Notes: generated by a model not told the origin, from the sequence alone. A stretch of DNA of 64,000 nt from Marinobacter sp. LA51 (GCF_030297175.1 NZ_AP028070.1:2976001-3040000), one strand, 5' to 3'; positions 35,540-45,638 are shown, numbered from the stretch's first letter. Program-made: numbers and translations.

Positions 35540-36112
35540 TCAACGAAGCGGCAGCACGAAACTTATGCCGCCCTGCCAATCCAAGACGCCTCCTTGGTAG
35601 TTGTCATAATTTGCCCTTAGACTTCCGCGCACTTTCAGACGCGTATCTGAAAGTGCGGGAGAGGTGACCTGCAAGCCAAAGGTCCCGAACCAGTCGCTAG
35701 CGTCACCGTCATCCGGGACTACGTCGTTATTGACCCAACCACCACCGACGAACGCGCCAGCGGAAAAACCTCTCTCCAGCCCCCAGTTTTGGCCGTAGTC
35801 GACCCCTACTCCTCGGCGATAGAAATCAGAGACGAACCGATCAGTGGTTTCCAGAATTTCGTGAAAGATACGCACCCGCCAGAACCCACGTGAACGTTTC
35901 AACTCCCGCTCGTAAAAAGCGTCATAACCAATACTCGAGGTGTCAGTACCACGTCGGTCATCGGGTAAATACAGCTGCAAAGAGGCACCGACCCGGTCAG
36001 GCGTGTCGCCGTCAGCTTTCTGCTGGGCAACTACCGGGAGCGTGAGGGAAAGACCAAAAACAAGGAAAAATAAACGAACCCTTGAAAAACACATCTCGGG
36101 AGGGGAAAACAA
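35540..36112 (-). CDS. Small secreted beta-strand-rich protein, probable outer-membrane protein
   Basis: The 190-residue protein has a signal peptide (to about PVVAQ, residue 30) and a mature part of about 160 residues with alternating strands ending in ISFVLPLR, resembling a small outer-membrane barrel. I do not recognise the family. A TTG at 36110-36112 has GGAGG six bases upstream; the ATG at 36092-36094 lacks a good site, so the TTG start is preferred. It lies 67 bases upstream of the thrombospondin-repeat lipoprotein in the same direction, suggesting one transcription unit. Confidence 0.7.
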   Translation of the reverse strand: MFSPPEMCFSRVRLFFLVFGLSLTLPVVAQQKADGDTPDRVGASLQLYLPDDRRGTDTSSIGYDAFYERELKRSRGFWRVRIFHEILETTDRFVSDFYRRGVGVDYGQNWGLERGFSAGAFVGGGWVNNDVVPDDGDASDWFGTFGLQVTSPALSDTRLKVRGSLRANYDNYQGGVLDWQGGISFVLPLR

Positions 36113-36306
36113 AGTCGACCTCCTGTCGCAGTTCAGCTCAATGGTGGGACCGAGAAATAAGCGAATAAAAAGCTTGCTAAACAGTCACTCTAGCAAACGT
36201 GCAGCGATCGACTGGATCAATTAGTAATAAAAAATATATCTATATCACCGCGGGCTATATTTCATCTAAACCAAGCCGAGCCCAAGATCTGGAAATCTCC
36301 AAATCT

Positions 36307-36326
36307 ATATCAAAATTTTTTGATAT
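36307..36326. promoter_or_regulatory. SahR-type operator 1 (upstream of sahR)
   Basis: ATATCAAA-ATTT-TTTGATAT is a perfect 8-base inverted repeat, ten bases before the first ATG of the ArsR-methyltransferase gene. The same half-sites and spacing recur before metK (37390-37409). Confidence 0.78.
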
Positions 36327-36335
36327 GGCTATTGA

Positions 36336-37364
36336 ATGACCACCCGAAGCCACCTACACTTCCCAACCATGACATCCATGAACACGCACGCGAACGAAAA
36401 GTCCTCTGTGGACGCCCTGGCCCCGATCTTCAAAGCAAGCGGGGATCCATTGCGCCTGGAGATTTTGCGCGTGCTGCGCCGGGACACCTTTGGCGTATTG
36501 GAACTAAGCCAGCTGTTCGACATGCGCCAGTCCGGCATGAGCCACCATTTGAAGGTGATGAACAAGGCCGGCCTGTTGGAGCCCCAGCGGGAAGGCAACG
36601 CCATTTTTTACCGTCGGCCGCTGCATCTGGATACCGAAAAACTGACGGATCAGACCATCCGCCAGATCTTTGAAACCGTCGACAAGGTGCCGCTGCCGTC
36701 GCATCTGCAAGCGAAAATCGATGCCATCCGAACCCAACGGGCAGATCAGTCCCAGGTGTTCTTTGCCCGGCATTCGGACCAGTTTCGCGAGCAGCAGGAA
36801 TTGATTGCGGCCTTCGATCTTTACGCAGAGCCGGTGGCGGAATTGCTACGCAAGCGTGCCGCTCGGCAGCCGTGGCAAACCACGTTGGAGATTGGCCCGG
36901 GTGAAGGTGCCTTCCTGAAGGTGCTGTCTGAGCTGTCCGGTCATGTCGTCGCCCTGGACAACAGCCGGGACATGCTGGCCAAGGCCACCCGTACCTGCAT
37001 CGATCAGCGGCTAAATAATGTCGACCTGATTGAGGGCGTCACCGACACCCTGCTGGCCCGGGGCGATGCCTTTGATCTGGTGGTTGCCAACATGGTGCTG
37101 CACCACGTGCCTAGCCCGGCCGACATCTTTCTGGACGCGGCGGCACTGATGAATAACCGCGGCTGCTTCGTGATCAGCGAACTGTGCAGTCACGATCAGG
37201 ACTGGGCCAAGGAAAACTGCGGTGATCTCTGGCTCGGCTTTGAGCCGGAAGAGCTGACCGCCTGGGCGGCTGAAGCAGGACTGAAAGCAGGCGAGCAACT
37301 GTTCATCGGCCTACGGAACGGATTTCAGGTGCAGGTTCGGGAGTTCTGGAAGACCACGGACTGA
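36336..37364 (+). CDS. sahR: ArsR-family regulator fused to a SAM-dependent methyltransferase domain, SahR type
   Basis: The 342-residue protein combines an ArsR winged helix (about residues 25-95; [20 protein letters not shown], recognition helix [14 protein letters not shown]) with a class I methyltransferase fold (EIGPGEG at 185-191). Proteins of this layout, SahR, sense S-adenosylhomocysteine and control the methionine cycle in Proteobacteria. The position directly upstream of metK-ahcY-metF and the shared palindromes before both units support the call. No ribosome site is clear: ATGs at 36336, 36369 and 36378 are all possible, and the later two still contain the full ArsR domain. Confidence 0.88.
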   Translation: MTTRSHLHFPTMTSMNTHANEKSSVDALAPIFKASGDPLRLEILRVLRRDTFGVLELSQLFDMRQSGMSHHLKVMNKAGLLEPQREGNAIFYRRPLHLDTEKLTDQTIRQIFETVDKVPLPSHLQAKIDAIRTQRADQSQVFFARHSDQFREQQELIAAFDLYAEPVAELLRKRAARQPWQTTLEIGPGEGAFLKVLSELSGHVVALDNSRDMLAKATRTCIDQRLNNVDLIEGVTDTLLARGDAFDLVVANMVLHHVPSPADIFLDAAALMNNRGCFVISELCSHDQDWAKENCGDLWLGFEPEELTAWAAEAGLKAGEQLFIGLRNGFQVQVREFWKTTD

Positions 37365-37389
37365 CAGAATCCCGAGCCCACATCAGTGA

Positions 37390-37409
37390 ATATCAAAAAA
37401 CTTTGATAT
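37390..37409. promoter_or_regulatory. SahR-type operator 2 (upstream of metK)
   Basis: ATATCAAA-AAAC-TTTGATAT is a perfect 8-base inverted repeat, 111 bases upstream of the metK ATG, with half-sites and spacing identical to the site before sahR. Confidence 0.8.
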
Positions 37410-37413
37410 GGGC

Positions 37414-37431
37414 GTACGTAGTATTACGTAC
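37414..37431. promoter_or_regulatory. Second palindrome in the metK leader
   Basis: GTACGTA-GTAT-TACGTAC, a perfect 7-base inverted repeat four bases downstream of the SahR-type site. It overlaps a possible -10 (TATTAC, 37422-37427). Role unknown. Confidence 0.4.
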
Positions 37432-37519
37432 ACCAGGCAAGACCAACAACACGACCGCCGGTATCGGTCGCGCGACACGCACCGGCACGATTATGAATCG
37501 CTCACAGAGGAGCAACCTT

Positions 37520-38710
37520 ATGTCTGACTACAGCATCTTCACGTCCGAGTCGGTTTCCGAAGGCCATCCGGACAAACTGGCCGACCAGATCTCCGACGCG
37601 GTACTGGACGCCATCCTGACCGACGACCCGCACGCCCGGGTTGCGTGCGAAACCATGGTCAAAACCGGCGTGGCCATTGTTGGCGGTGAGATCACCACCA
37701 ACGCGTGGGTGGATCTTGAAGACCTGGTTCGTGGCGTTATCAAGGACATTGGCTACACCTCCTCCAAAGTGGGCTACGACGGTGACACCTGCGGCGTCAT
37801 CAACATTATCGGCAAGCAATCGGTGGACATCGCCCAGGGCGTTGACCGTAAGAAGCCGGAAGAACAGGGCGCCGGCGACCAGGGCCTGATGTTCGGCTAC
37901 GCCAGCAACGAAACCAGCGTGCTGATGCCGGCACCGATCACCTTTGCTCACCGCCTGGTGGAGCGTCAGGCCGAGGCGCGCAAGAGCGGCCTGCTGCCGT
38001 GGCTGCGCCCGGACGCCAAGAGCCAGGTTACCTGCAGCTATGAGAATGGCCGGGTAACGGGCATCGATGCCGTGGTTCTGTCCACCCAGCACGACGAAGA
38101 CGTCAGCCAGGCGGATCTGAAAGAAGCAGTGATGGAGCTGGTGGTAAAGCACACCCTGCCGGCCGAACTGCTGCACAAGGACACCCAGTTCCACATTAAC
38201 CCGACCGGCAAGTTCGTGATTGGTGGCCCAGTGGGCGACTGTGGCCTGACTGGCCGCAAGATCATTGTCGACACGTACGGCGGCATGGCCCGTCACGGTG
38301 GTGGTGCTTTCTCCGGCAAGGATCCGTCCAAGGTTGACCGTTCCGCCGCCTACGCTGGCCGATATGTCGCCAAGAACATCGTAGCCGCCGGCCTGGCCGA
38401 CAAGTGTGAAATCCAGGTGTCCTACGCCATCGGTGTGGCACAGCCTACTTCTATCTCCCTGAACACCTTTGGTACCGGCAAGATCAGCGACGACAAGATC
38501 ATTCAGCTGGTGCGCGAGCACTTTGACCTGCGCCCCTATGCGATCACCAACATGCTGGATCTGCTGCACCCGATGTACCGCGCTACCGCGGCCTACGGCC
38601 ACTTTGGTCGCGAGCCATACGAGATGACCGTGGGCGGCAAAACCTTTACCGCGTTCCCGTGGGAGAAAACCGACCGCGCGGCTGCACTGAAAGACGCCTC
38701 AGGTATCTAA
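37520..38710 (+). CDS. metK: S-adenosylmethionine synthetase
   Basis: The 396-residue enzyme makes SAM from methionine and ATP. Motifs: [17 protein letters not shown] at the N-terminus, [12 protein letters not shown] (about 116-127) and the phosphate-binding [19 protein letters not shown] (about 257-275). The ATG at 37520 follows AGAGGAG and gives the usual start MSDYSIF; the longer open frame upstream has no support. First gene of metK-ahcY-metF, behind a SahR-type operator. Confidence 0.97.
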   Translation: MSDYSIFTSESVSEGHPDKLADQISDAVLDAILTDDPHARVACETMVKTGVAIVGGEITTNAWVDLEDLVRGVIKDIGYTSSKVGYDGDTCGVINIIGKQSVDIAQGVDRKKPEEQGAGDQGLMFGYASNETSVLMPAPITFAHRLVERQAEARKSGLLPWLRPDAKSQVTCSYENGRVTGIDAVVLSTQHDEDVSQADLKEAVMELVVKHTLPAELLHKDTQFHINPTGKFVIGGPVGDCGLTGRKIIVDTYGGMARHGGGAFSGKDPSKVDRSAAYAGRYVAKNIVAAGLADKCEIQVSYAIGVAQPTSISLNTFGTGKISDDKIIQLVREHFDLRPYAITNMLDLLHPMYRATAAYGHFGREPYEMTVGGKTFTAFPWEKTDRAAALKDASGI

Positions 38711-38719
38711 ACCAATTTC

Positions 38720-38745
38720 GGGCGCATGTCAGACGGCATGCGCCC
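38720..38745 (+). terminator. Hairpin in the metK-ahcY gap
   Basis: GGGCGCATG-TCAGACGG-CATGCGCCC forms a perfect 9-base stem ten bases after metK. No U-tract follows, so it may be an attenuator, a processing site or an mRNA-stabilising element rather than a full terminator. Confidence 0.45.
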
Positions 38746-38775
38746 AAGTTAAGACATGACTGACAGGAGAACACC

Positions 38776-40170
38776 ATGAGCACTCCCGCAGAACAACTGA
38801 AGAATTTTGACGACTACAAAGTCCGTGATATTTCCCTGGCCGACTGGGGCCGTAAGGAAATCAAGATTGCCGAAGGCGAGATGCCAGCCTTGATCGCCCT
38901 ACGCGAGAAGTACAAAACCGAGCAGCCGCTGAAAGGCGCCAACATCATGGGCTGCATCCACATGACCATCCAGACCGCCGTGCTGATCGAGACCCTGATT
39001 GAGCTGGGCGCGGATGTTCGCTGGTCTTCGTGCAACATCTTCTCCACCCAGGACCAGGCTGCTGCAGCCATCGCTGCCCAGGGCATTCCGGTCTTTGCCT
39101 GGAAAGGCGAAACCGATGAAGAATACGACTGGTGCCTCGAGCGCACTGTCGGTGCTGACGTGGATGGCTGGCAGCCGAACATGATCCTGGACGACGGTGG
39201 CGACCTGACTGCCCTGCTCCACGAGAAATACCCGGAAATCCTGGCCAACTGCCACGGCGTAACCGAAGAAACCACCACCGGTGTGCACCGCCTGCAGGAA
39301 ATGCTGCGCGAAGGCACCCTGAAAGTGCCGGCCATCAACGTCAACGATGCCGTTACCAAATCAAAGAACGACAACAAGTACGGTTGCCGTCACAGCCTGA
39401 ACGACGCCATCAAGCGTGCTACCGACCATCTGCTGGCGGGCAAGAAAGCACTGGTGATTGGTTACGGCGACGTGGGCAAGGGCTCTGCCGCTTCCCTGCG
39501 CCAGGAAGGCATGATCGTGAAGGTCACCGAAGCGGACCCAATCTGCGCCATGCAAGCCTGTATGGATGGTTTTGAAGTAGTGTCGCCGTATCTGAACGGT
39601 GTTAACACCGGCACCGAAGCCGCTGTCGACAAAGCACTGCTGCAGAACACCGACCTGCTGGTCACCACCACCGGCAACATGAACGTGTGCGATTCGCACA
39701 CGCTCAAGGCCCTGAAGTCTGGCGCTGTGGTGTGCAACATCGGTCACTTCGACAACGAGATCGATACCGCCTACATGCGCAAGAACTGGGAATGGGATGA
39801 AGTGAAGCCGCAGGTACACGTGGTGTATCGCGACAAGGCCGCCAACGACCACCTGATCCTGCTGTCCGAAGGGCGCCTGGTGAACCTGGGCAACGCCACC
39901 GGTCACCCGTCACGGATCATGGACGGCTCGTTCGCCAACCAGGTCCTGGCCCAGATCTACCTGTTCGAGCGCAAGTTTGCGGACCTGCCGGAAGATGCCC
40001 GCGAAAAAGGTGTGTATGTGCAGGTTCTGCCCAAGCACCTGGACGAAGAAGTGGCTCGCGCCATGGTCGAAGGCTTTGGTGGTGTGATCACCAAGATGAC
40101 CCCGGAGCAGGCCAAATACATCGGTGTACCGGTCGAAGGCCCGTACAAGCCAGAAAGCTACAAGTACTGA
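38776..40170 (+). CDS. ahcY: Adenosylhomocysteinase (S-adenosylhomocysteine hydrolase)
   Basis: The 464-residue NAD-dependent enzyme hydrolyses SAH to adenosine and homocysteine, removing the product inhibitor of methyltransferases. Motifs: [16 protein letters not shown] (about 56-71), [21 protein letters not shown] (about 190-210, described by its K and D catalytic residues) and the Rossmann [14 protein letters not shown] (about 231-244). The C-terminus KPESYKY is canonical, contributing NAD-site residues. The ribosome site AGGAGAACACC is strong. It lies between metK and metF, which supports SahR control by its own substrate. Confidence 0.97.
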   Translation: MSTPAEQLKNFDDYKVRDISLADWGRKEIKIAEGEMPALIALREKYKTEQPLKGANIMGCIHMTIQTAVLIETLIELGADVRWSSCNIFSTQDQAAAAIAAQGIPVFAWKGETDEEYDWCLERTVGADVDGWQPNMILDDGGDLTALLHEKYPEILANCHGVTEETTTGVHRLQEMLREGTLKVPAINVNDAVTKSKNDNKYGCRHSLNDAIKRATDHLLAGKKALVIGYGDVGKGSAASLRQEGMIVKVTEADPICAMQACMDGFEVVSPYLNGVNTGTEAAVDKALLQNTDLLVTTTGNMNVCDSHTLKALKSGAVVCNIGHFDNEIDTAYMRKNWEWDEVKPQVHVVYRDKAANDHLILLSEGRLVNLGNATGHPSRIMDGSFANQVLAQIYLFERKFADLPEDAREKGVYVQVLPKHLDEEVARAMVEGFGGVITKMTPEQAKYIGVPVEGPYKPESYKY

Positions 40171-40182
40171 TCGGACGGCAGC

Positions 40183-41052
40183 ATGGAAAGTCAGAAACAG
40201 TTCAAGCGTCGCTTCAGTTTCGAGTTCTTCCCGCCCAAGACCGACCAGGGCAAGGAAAAACTCCAGACTGTGCGCAACAAGCTGGCCGAGGTGGATCCGG
40301 ATTTCTTTTCGGTCACCTTCGGTGCCGGCGGCTCCACCCGGGATCGCACTATTGAAACCGTGCTCAACCTGCACAAGCAGGGCATTTCCACAGCCCCCCA
40401 CCTTTCCTGCGTAGGGGGCACCCGCCAGGAAATCGGCGAACTGCTGGATGTGTACAAGGAAAACGGTATCAACCGCATCGTTGCCCTCCGGGGCGACATG
40501 CCCTCGGGCATGGGGGCGGCCGGTGAGCTACGCTACGCCAATGAACTGGTGGAGTTTATCCGCGAGCACAGCGGCGACACCTTCAACCTGGAGGTGGCCG
40601 CCTACCCGGAGTTTCACCCTCAGGCCCGCAGTGCCGAAGATGACCTGCAGAACTTTGCCCGCAAGGTGAAGGCTGGCGCTAACAGCGCCATCACGCAGTA
40701 CTTCTTCAATGCGGACAGTTACTTCTACCTGATCGACCGTCTGGAGAAGATGGACGTCACCATTCCGGTGGTGCCGGGCATCATGCCCATCATCAACTTC
40801 TCCAACCTGGTACGGTTCTCGGACATGTGCGGTGCCGAAATCCCGCGTTGGATCCGCAAGCAGCTCGAAGCTTACGGTGATGACAGCGACAGCATCCGCA
40901 AGTTCGGCGAAGAAGTTGTAACCGAGATGTGTGAAAAGCTGCTCAAGGCCGGCGCGCCGGGGCTGCATTTCTACACCCTGAACCAGGCCGAGCCCAGCCT
41001 CAGCATCTGGAAGAACCTCGGGATCAGCGAGCAGGAAAAAATCTCCTTCTGA
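40183..41052 (+). CDS. metF: Methylenetetrahydrofolate reductase
   Basis: The 289-residue FAD enzyme reduces 5,10-methylene-THF to 5-methyl-THF for methionine synthesis. Motifs: FSFEFFPPKTDQGKEKL at the start (catalytic Glu), VTFGAGGSTRD (about 46-56), ALRGDMPSG (about 99-107) and TQYFFNADSYF (about 180-190). It starts 12 bases after ahcY and closes the operon ahead of a strong terminator. No methionine synthase gene is in the window. Confidence 0.96.
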   Translation: MESQKQFKRRFSFEFFPPKTDQGKEKLQTVRNKLAEVDPDFFSVTFGAGGSTRDRTIETVLNLHKQGISTAPHLSCVGGTRQEIGELLDVYKENGINRIVALRGDMPSGMGAAGELRYANELVEFIREHSGDTFNLEVAAYPEFHPQARSAEDDLQNFARKVKAGANSAITQYFFNADSYFYLIDRLEKMDVTIPVVPGIMPIINFSNLVRFSDMCGAEIPRWIRKQLEAYGDDSDSIRKFGEEVVTEMCEKLLKAGAPGLHFYTLNQAEPSLSIWKNLGISEQEKISF

Positions 41053-41062
41053 ATTCCGATGA

Positions 41063-41095
41063 GCGGTCGGGGCGCCTGCCCCGACCGCTTCTTAC
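41063..41095 (+). terminator. Intrinsic terminator after metF
   Basis: GCGGTCGGGGC-GCCT-GCCCCGACCGC gives a perfect 11-base stem followed by TTCTTACTT, ending the metK-ahcY-metF unit. Confidence 0.82.
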
Positions 41096-41255
41096 TTGCC
41101 TCCAAGCATCTGATTTCCTGAAATTCCTTTGGCAATACGCTAAGGTGTACGGGATGCAGTTCCCAAATCGCTCCCCGGCAATCTCGGTCATCAACCGTGA
41201 AATCCGGCCCGCCTACGAGGCGAAAGGAGCACTAATAAAAGCGAAAGGAGAAAGC

Positions 41256-42014
41256 ATGAGCACTAAATGGCTGAAAACGATTAGCGCTAGCCTGGCACTT
41301 ACTGTTGCCGCTGGGACCGCCAGCGCAGAGACCCTGCGCGTAGTGACCGACCCCAGCTTCGTTCCGTTTGAAATGATGGATCAGAAAACCGGTGAGATGA
41401 TCGGTTTCGATATGGAAATTATCCGCGAAGTGGGCAAGCGTGCCGGCTTTGAAATCGATCTGAACACCATGGATTTCAATGGCATCATCCCCGCCCTGCA
41501 AACCGGCAACGTTGACATTGCCATCGCCGGCATCACCATCACCGAAGAGCGCGAGCAGATCGTCGATTTCTCCGACCCGTACTACGACTCCGGTCTCCGC
41601 ATCCTGGTCCGCGAAGGTGAAGAAGGCATCAAGGCCCTCGAAGACCTCGAAGGCAAGAAGATCGGCACCAAGATCGGCTCCACCAGCTACGACTACCTGA
41701 TCAAGAACATTGAGCAGGACGATGGTGTAACGCCCTATCCCGGCAGCTCCGACATGTACATGGCGCTGATGTCCCGCGCCATTGATGTGGTGTTCTACGA
41801 CGCACCGAACGTCGGCTACTTTGCTCGCACCAAGGGTGAAGGCAAAGTTAAGACGGTTGGCCAGCTGTACGAAGGCCAGCAGTACGGCATCGCGCTCAAA
41901 GACGGCAGCGAGTGGGTGGACGAAGTGAACGCCGCTCTGGCTTCCATGAAGGAAGACGGCACCTACAAGACCATTTACGAAAAATGGTTTGGCCCGATGC
42001 CGGAAGGCATGTAA
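41256..42014 (+). CDS. Polar amino-acid ABC transporter, periplasmic binding protein
   Basis: The 252-residue protein has a signal peptide (to about GTASA, residue 23) and a family-3 binding fold: LRVVTDPSFVPFEMMD, GFDMEIIREVGKRAGF, and AIAGITITEEREQIVDFSDPYY, the signature of polar amino-acid (glutamine-type) binding proteins. The ATG at 41256 follows AAAGGAG; the open frame upstream has no signal. It is followed by a permease and an ATPase, so the system is complete. The amino acid cannot be read from sequence; glutamine or arginine/histidine-type are both possible. Confidence 0.92.
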   Translation: MSTKWLKTISASLALTVAAGTASAETLRVVTDPSFVPFEMMDQKTGEMIGFDMEIIREVGKRAGFEIDLNTMDFNGIIPALQTGNVDIAIAGITITEEREQIVDFSDPYYDSGLRILVREGEEGIKALEDLEGKKIGTKIGSTSYDYLIKNIEQDDGVTPYPGSSDMYMALMSRAIDVVFYDAPNVGYFARTKGEGKVKTVGQLYEGQQYGIALKDGSEWVDEVNAALASMKEDGTYKTIYEKWFGPMPEGM

Positions 42015-42105
42015 GGGCAACCGGACCTACACGGTCTGATTCCCTGAGCCGGGGTGCCCGCACCCCGGCTATTCCCGACTGTCACCCCCTGCGGAGATTC
42101 TCACT

Positions 42106-42777
42106 GTGGAATTTCAGTTTCAGTTCGACTGGCAAGCTGCCATCGACTCCATCCCTTTTCTTCTTGAGGGTATCCCCTACACCCTGTTGATCTCGTTTGG
42201 CGGCCTGCTGATTGGCTTCGCCCTGGGCATCTTTTTTGGCCTGCTGAGCATCAACAAAAAATGGTTCCTGCGCTGGCCCGCCACGGCCTACATCGAAATT
42301 TTCCGTGGCACGCCAATTCTGGTGCAGGTGCTGTTCATCTTCTACGGCCTGCCCGACCTCATCGGCGGCCCGATCGAGCCCCTGACTGCGGGTATCGCAG
42401 CAATTGCCCTGAACTCCGGTGCCTACATTTCGGAAGTGGTGCGCGGTGGCGTGCAGTCCATCGATAAGGGCCAGACCGAAGCCGGCCTGTCGCTTGGCCT
42501 GTCCCGTACCCAGACCTTCTGGTCTATCGTTTGGCCCCAGGCCTTCCGCCGCATGATTCCGCCACTGGGCAACCAGGCCATCGTCAGCATCAAGGACACC
42601 TCACTGTTCTCAGTCATTGGTGTCGGCGAACTGGTACGCCAGGGCCAGATTTACATTGCCAACACCTTCACGGCATTTGAAGTGTATTTCGTGGTCGCGA
42701 TCATGTATCTCGCCATCACCCTGTCGCTATCCCTGATCCTGCGCCTTGTTGAGCGGCGTGGACTGGCCTCTGTCTGA
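42106..42777 (+). CDS. Polar amino-acid ABC transporter, permease
   Basis: The 223-residue HisM/GlnP-type permease starts with GTG at 42106 behind GGAG. It has five hydrophobic segments and the coupling EAA loop typical of the family: [20 protein letters not shown] (about 114-133), plus [19 protein letters not shown] (about 63-81). A single permease gene suggests a homodimeric membrane channel. It lies 91 bases after the binding protein and 13 bases before the ATPase. Confidence 0.94.
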   Translation: MEFQFQFDWQAAIDSIPFLLEGIPYTLLISFGGLLIGFALGIFFGLLSINKKWFLRWPATAYIEIFRGTPILVQVLFIFYGLPDLIGGPIEPLTAGIAAIALNSGAYISEVVRGGVQSIDKGQTEAGLSLGLSRTQTFWSIVWPQAFRRMIPPLGNQAIVSIKDTSLFSVIGVGELVRQGQIYIANTFTAFEVYFVVAIMYLAITLSLSLILRLVERRGLASV

Positions 42778-42790
42778 AGGAACGCTGATC

Positions 42791-43537
42791 ATGACTGATA
42801 TCGTACAAATGAAGGGCATGAACAAGTACTTCGGCAGCCTGCATGTCCTGAAAGACATCGACCTGACCGTTGCCAAAGGTGAAGTGGTGGTGATCATCGG
42901 GGCCAGTGGCTCCGGTAAGTCCACCCTGATCCGCTGCGTTAACGGCCTGGAAGAGTTTGAATCCGGCCACCTGACGGTGGACGGGCACCCGCTTGCACCC
43001 AAGAGCGGCAATCCGAAAAGCCTGGCCGAAATCCGCAAGGAAGTCGGCATGGTGTTCCAGCAGTTCAACCTGTTCCCGCACCTGACCGTGAAAAGGAACA
43101 TCATGCTGGCGCCGAAGAAGGTCAAGGACACCTCGGAAACTGTGGCAGCTGCCACAGCCGAGCGACTGCTGAACCGGGTCGGCATTGGCAACCAGGCCGA
43201 CAAGTTCCCAAGCCAACTGTCCGGCGGCCAGCAACAGCGCGTCGCCATCGCCCGCGCCCTGGCCATGGAACCACGGCTGATGCTGTTCGATGAGCCCACC
43301 TCGGCACTTGACCCGGAAATGATCGGTGAAGTGTTGGACGTTATGCGTGAGCTGGCCAAGGAGGGCATGACCATGATGGTGGTTACCCACGAAATGGGTT
43401 TTGCCCGGGAAGTGGCCGACCGCGTGATTTACATCCACGAAGGCCAGATTGTGGAACAGGGCAAGCCGGACGATGTGTTCGACAACCCCCAGAACGAACG
43501 CACCCAGGCGTTCCTGTCGCGGGTGCTGGCGCACTGA
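42791..43537 (+). CDS. Polar amino-acid ABC transporter, ATP-binding protein
   Basis: The 248-residue GlnQ/HisP-type ATPase has Walker [10 protein letters not shown] (about 37-45), Q-loop [15 protein letters not shown] (about 88-102), signature [15 protein letters not shown] (about 142-156), Walker [14 protein letters not shown] and the H-loop [15 protein letters not shown]. The start at 42791 (MTDIVQM) is preferred because AAGGAA precedes it. It completes the transporter with the two upstream genes and ends before a terminator. Confidence 0.95.
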   Translation: MTDIVQMKGMNKYFGSLHVLKDIDLTVAKGEVVVIIGASGSGKSTLIRCVNGLEEFESGHLTVDGHPLAPKSGNPKSLAEIRKEVGMVFQQFNLFPHLTVKRNIMLAPKKVKDTSETVAAATAERLLNRVGIGNQADKFPSQLSGGQQQRVAIARALAMEPRLMLFDEPTSALDPEMIGEVLDVMRELAKEGMTMMVVTHEMGFAREVADRVIYIHEGQIVEQGKPDDVFDNPQNERTQAFLSRVLAH

Positions 43538-43560
43538 AGCCAGCGTTCAACACTCGCAGA

Positions 43561-43591
43561 AAAGCCCTGCCTCATTGGTGGGGCTTTTTTT
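43561..43591. terminator. Bidirectional terminator between the ABC transporter and DUF2505 gene
   Basis: AAAGCCC-12-base loop region-GGGCTTTTTTT forms an A-flanked stem followed by seven Ts on the plus strand and four on the minus strand, positioned between convergent genes. Confidence 0.8.
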
Positions 43592-43602
43592 ATGGGCGCC
43601 GT

Positions 43603-44103
43603 TCAATCCTGCTGCTGCAGCAGGCGGCGCGTGGCCTGGTACTCCTCCTCAATCTTGATACGGGAATCCTCAGCCAGGAATTTGGCAATTTTCTTACCGA
43701 TCAGCGGTAAATCACTGCGCACCTTCAGACTGACCTGATTGGTGCAGGACTGGCTGTCACCCTTCAGCTTCATCATGCCCCGAATCTTGGCCGGAACACC
43801 GTCGATACGGACCCGGAACTCGCAATGCCACTCGTCTTGGCTCTTTCGGAACCAGTGCTCATCCTGGCTGACCTCGTTCCACTCCCGATGGAAACTGGCC
43901 AGGATCGATGGTACGTCGGTGGAACTTGTGACCTCCCGTTCGATGACTATTCTCGCCGAGGCTTCATCAAGACTCAGCTCCCGGACCTTCACGTTGCGAG
44001 ACCCTTCCCGCGTGTTCTTCTCCAGAATCCGGTCCCGACTGAAAAACGTGCCCAGCACGTCGTTCAAACCCGCCTCGTACGGGTGTGTCAGCTCAAGCTC
44101 CAT
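43603..44103 (-). CDS. DUF2505 family protein
   Basis: The 166-residue cytoplasmic protein resembles the DUF2505 family (START-like/SRPBCC-type lipid-binding fold by family description), with MELELTHPYEAGLNDVLGTFF at the start and a mixed strand-helix pattern ending in a long charged helix (EDSRIKIEEEYQATRRLLQQQ). No catalytic residues are evident. It is divergent from bioA. Function unknown. Confidence 0.75.
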   Translation of the reverse strand: MELELTHPYEAGLNDVLGTFFSRDRILEKNTREGSRNVKVRELSLDEASARIVIEREVTSSTDVPSILASFHREWNEVSQDEHWFRKSQDEWHCEFRVRIDGVPAKIRGMMKLKGDSQSCTNQVSLKVRSDLPLIGKKIAKFLAEDSRIKIEEEYQATRRLLQQQD

Positions 44104-44273
44104 AACAACCTCCTGTTAAGATTTACTGGATTGTCCGGTGCCAGCGAAAAGCCCGCATTGGCCGGGAGGTCGAAGGTGCTTGGCAAGGTGGTCAGCCGGC
44201 GCCGTTAACTGTAATATTCGCCAAGGTTAACAGCCGATTCACCCGAACCTGACAGTCTGACCGGAGATATTCC

Positions 44274-45623
44274 ATGCGCAACGCCGATCTCGTCGCCCGC
44301 GGCCTCAAGTCCGTGTGGCACCCGTGCACCCAGATGAAAGACCATGAAACCCTGCCGTTGGTCCCCATCAAACGGGGCGAAGGCGTCTGGCTGGAAGATT
44401 TTGAGAACAACCGCTACATCGACGCGGTCAGCTCCTGGTGGGTCAACCTGTTCGGCCACGCCAACCCGCGCATCAACGCCGCCATTCAGGAACAGATTGG
44501 TCAGCTGGAGCACGTGATCCTCGCGGGCTTCACCCACGAGCCAGTGGTGAATCTTTCGGAGCGGCTAATTGAAGTGACCCCTGAAGGCCTGAACAAGTGC
44601 TTCTACGCCGACAACGGCTCGTCTGCCATTGAGGCAGCGCTGAAGATGAGCTTCCACTACTGGAAGAATCACGGCAAACCAGGCAAGAAAAACTTCGTCA
44701 ACCTGAGCAACAGCTACCACGGCGAAACCCTGGGCGCGCTGGCACTGGGCGACGTGGCGCTGTACAAGGACACCTACCAGCCGTTGCTGATGGAAGTGCT
44801 GACCGCACCCTCACCGGATGCCTTCAACAAGGAAGCCGGTGAAACCGACGAAGCCTACGCCCTGCGCCAGTTCGAAGCCATGGAGCAGTTGCTGGCCGAG
44901 AAGCACGACGAGATCTGCGCGGTGGTGGTGGAACCGCTAATCCAGTGCGCCGGCGGCATGCGCATGCACCACCCGATCTACCACACCAAACTGCGCGAAG
45001 CCTGCGACCGCTACGGCGTTCACCTGATCGCCGACGAAATCGCCGTCGGCTTCGGCCGCACCGGCACCCTGTTCGCCTGTGAGCAGTCCGGGATTACACC
45101 AGATTTCATGTGCCTGTCGAAAGGCCTGACCGCTGGCTACCTGCCACTGTCAGTAGTGCTGACTACCGATAACGTCTACAACGCCTTCTACGACGACTAC
45201 GAAACCCTGAAAGCTTTCCTACATTCACACAGCTACACCGGCAACCCGATTGGCTGTGCCGTGGCACTGGCCACCCTGGACATCTTCCGGGACGACAACG
45301 TGATTGAGCACAATCGCCGGCTTTCCGCCTGCATGGCCGAATCGGTAGCGCACCTGGCCGACCACCCTAACGTGGGCGACATCCGCCAGCACGGCATGAC
45401 CCTGGCGGTGGAAATGGTGAAGGACAAAGCCTCGAAAACCCCTTTCGCCTGGCAGGAACGACGCGGCGTGCGGGTATATCAGCATTCACTGACCCGTGAA
45501 GCCTTGCTTCGCCCCCTGGGTAATGTGGTTTACTTCATGCCGCCTTACGTCATCACCGAAGACCAGATTCGCCATCTGGCCCAGGTCGCGACCGAGGGCA
45601 TCGATATCGCCGTTAGGGACTGA
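44274..45623 (+). CDS. bioA: Adenosylmethionine-8-amino-7-oxononanoate aminotransferase
   Basis: The 449-residue PLP enzyme forms 7,8-diaminopelargonate, using SAM as amino donor, in biotin synthesis. Motifs: VWHPCTQMKDHETLPLV, typical of BioA, at the start; DNGSSAIEAALKM (about 104-116); LIADEIAVGFGRTG (about 247-260); and the PLP lysine in CLSKGLTAGYLPLS (about 283). The ribosome site is GGAGATATTCC. It is paired with rsmE, as in Pseudomonas, apart from the other bio genes. Confidence 0.96.
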   Translation: MRNADLVARGLKSVWHPCTQMKDHETLPLVPIKRGEGVWLEDFENNRYIDAVSSWWVNLFGHANPRINAAIQEQIGQLEHVILAGFTHEPVVNLSERLIEVTPEGLNKCFYADNGSSAIEAALKMSFHYWKNHGKPGKKNFVNLSNSYHGETLGALALGDVALYKDTYQPLLMEVLTAPSPDAFNKEAGETDEAYALRQFEAMEQLLAEKHDEICAVVVEPLIQCAGGMRMHHPIYHTKLREACDRYGVHLIADEIAVGFGRTGTLFACEQSGITPDFMCLSKGLTAGYLPLSVVLTTDNVYNAFYDDYETLKAFLHSHSYTGNPIGCAVALATLDIFRDDNVIEHNRRLSACMAESVAHLADHPNVGDIRQHGMTLAVEMVKDKASKTPFAWQERRGVRVYQHSLTREALLRPLGNVVYFMPPYVITEDQIRHLAQVATEGIDIAVRD

Positions 45624-45638
45624 CCAGGAAAGACAGGC

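Noticed and set aside
38711..38775. SAH riboswitch upstream of ahcY
   Set aside because: Only a simple hairpin is present; the riboswitch core and pseudoknot pattern are absent, and SahR-type operators explain the control.
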